From Torymus aiolomorphi (taxonomy: Eukaryota; Arthropoda; Insecta; Hymenoptera; Torymidae): DNA of 64,000 nucleotides. The stretch covers positions 74,550,529 through 74,614,528 of the forward strand of contig CM070873.1 in assembly GCA_036365515.1 (NCBI GenBank), in the 5' to 3' direction. Shown here piece after piece: positions 63,101 to 64,000 of the stretch. The translations under genes and the position numbers were made by a program. Below the pieces are notes generated by a model that was not told the origin of the DNA, ran no database searches, and saw only the letters and a list, made by a program, of their open reading frames with translations. The stretch's first letter is position 1; the number at the start of each line of letters is the position of its first letter.

Positions 63101-64000
63101 ATTCTCAACACACCGGTATCCATGGAGTAGTGCCAGCCTAGACCGTCCAACCCTATTTTGCTGCTTCTGCAGCTCTAAGTGATCTTCAAGTGTTAGTGTT
63201 TATAGTGTGAGGGGATCGGTAATTAGGAACTGGGGTTATCATAAAAGTGTTGCGTGTATGGTTAAATGCTATACGGGTAGGTAGTTGTCGCTGATAATAT
63301 TAACTCGTCTAGTTAATTTCTAAGTTTAGTCAGGGTGTAAGAACTCGCTTCAGGGTATCTGTTCTATTAAAATACATCATTATGTATTTCGCAGACTTCT
63401 ACCCAGTGAGACTTACCTATTTGATAGTTTTCTAGCACATTGTAAGACTGGCAGAGTCAGCTAAAATATTGCATTCTTTATACATTGAAGTTTACCATAT
63501 TACAAAATTTATAGCACATACATTACACAAAAGTTTTTTTTATAAATATGATATTACTTTAACATGTACTTATATAATATTAGACAATTTTGATTCTTTT
63601 AGTTCAATCGCTTAGGTCCTATGAATATAGTTAACAGGTTAAGTTATCAAATTTCTTAAATTTGTTATCAAAACAGTAAGACAACATAATTATATATTTT
63701 TACCAACCCAATTTTCATACATTTTTCTAATTTTAATTCTACAACATTCTAAGTTCTCTAGATCATTTGACAAGGAATTGTAAGTTCTGACAGCTTCTGT
63801 GTAACAGTTTTTGTTAGTTATTGTTTGAGTTTTTTTTTATTGGAATCTGTACAGTTCTATTTCTTGTATTAATTGTTTGTCTCTGATATTTAGTTTCTCA
63901 TAATGATAGAAAACGGACTCAAAACAAAATAATTATTTAATATTTAAAGGGCATCCTTCAAACACAAAAGTATTTGTGAATTTAATTTTAAAAATTTTAT
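63101..64000. other. right edge, no gene seen
   Basis: AT-rich, without a supported frame or clear repeat. Confidence 0.35.

Overview
This window is intron-rich, AT-rich arthropod chromosomal DNA, most likely from an insect. The evidence is the company of transposon classes (BEL/Pao, Ty3/gypsy, Ty1/copia, Helitron, Tc5/pogo-like, TTAA-inserting foldbacks), GT-AG introns, and no sign of operons or ribosome-binding sites. I cannot place it more precisely from sequence alone. No intact host gene was found, and no rRNA, tRNA or CRISPR. Almost everything is a mobile element, a satellite, or a broken gene.

Left part (1-28.4 kb). A 1.9 kb TTAA-flanked foldback element (367-2281) is followed by a decayed coiled-coil gene (exons at 2917-3114, 3202-3383, 4890-5198, then 28062-28444). 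Three LTR retroelements landed in its introns: a 1,169 bp solo LTR (3392-4560, TSD GTAT), a 7.8 kb BEL/Pao element (5201-13009, TSD CAGGT, placed exactly behind the GT of a splice donor) and a 15 kb Ty3/gypsy element (13092-28059, TSD AGAT, placed on the AG of the next acceptor). The gypsy element lost its protease and half of its 3' LTR. It was itself hit by a 5.5 kb Tc5-like DNA transposon (18159-23614, TSD TGA) and by a 2.0 kb TTAA-flanked insertion (23845-25858).

Middle part (28.4-51.8 kb). Satellites dominate: 155 bp, about 121 bp, 27 bp and 90 bp tandem units, plus a CTCTGTCTCTACG-type array with a 190 bp higher-order period. A broken Helitron helicase lies on the minus strand (about 39930 to 35440), split by a satellite-bearing insertion and enclosed by inverted-repeat arms. 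A 5.2 kb copia element (39994-45194, TSD AATAG, coding on the minus strand) interrupts one arm. A 1.5 kb TA-flanked foldback (46289-47776) and several G-rich or hairpin Helitron-like ends follow.

Right part (51.8-62.0 kb). The best candidate for something undescribed is a 10.27 kb DNA transposon (51782-62047) with a 4 bp ATTG duplication. Its long terminal inverted repeats are built from 28 bp tandem units, and it carries one minus-strand gene of at least ten exons. Its protein has motifs that look like an unclassified DDE/RNase H-fold transposase (FTVFD, CSDNCGGQNKN, KGHT..GDSVHS). Nearly every internal splice junction has matching phase, and I see only one stop codon and one frameshift, so it is close to intact. 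The last 2 kb (62048-64000) is its right flank, with a diverged tandem duplication and no supported gene.
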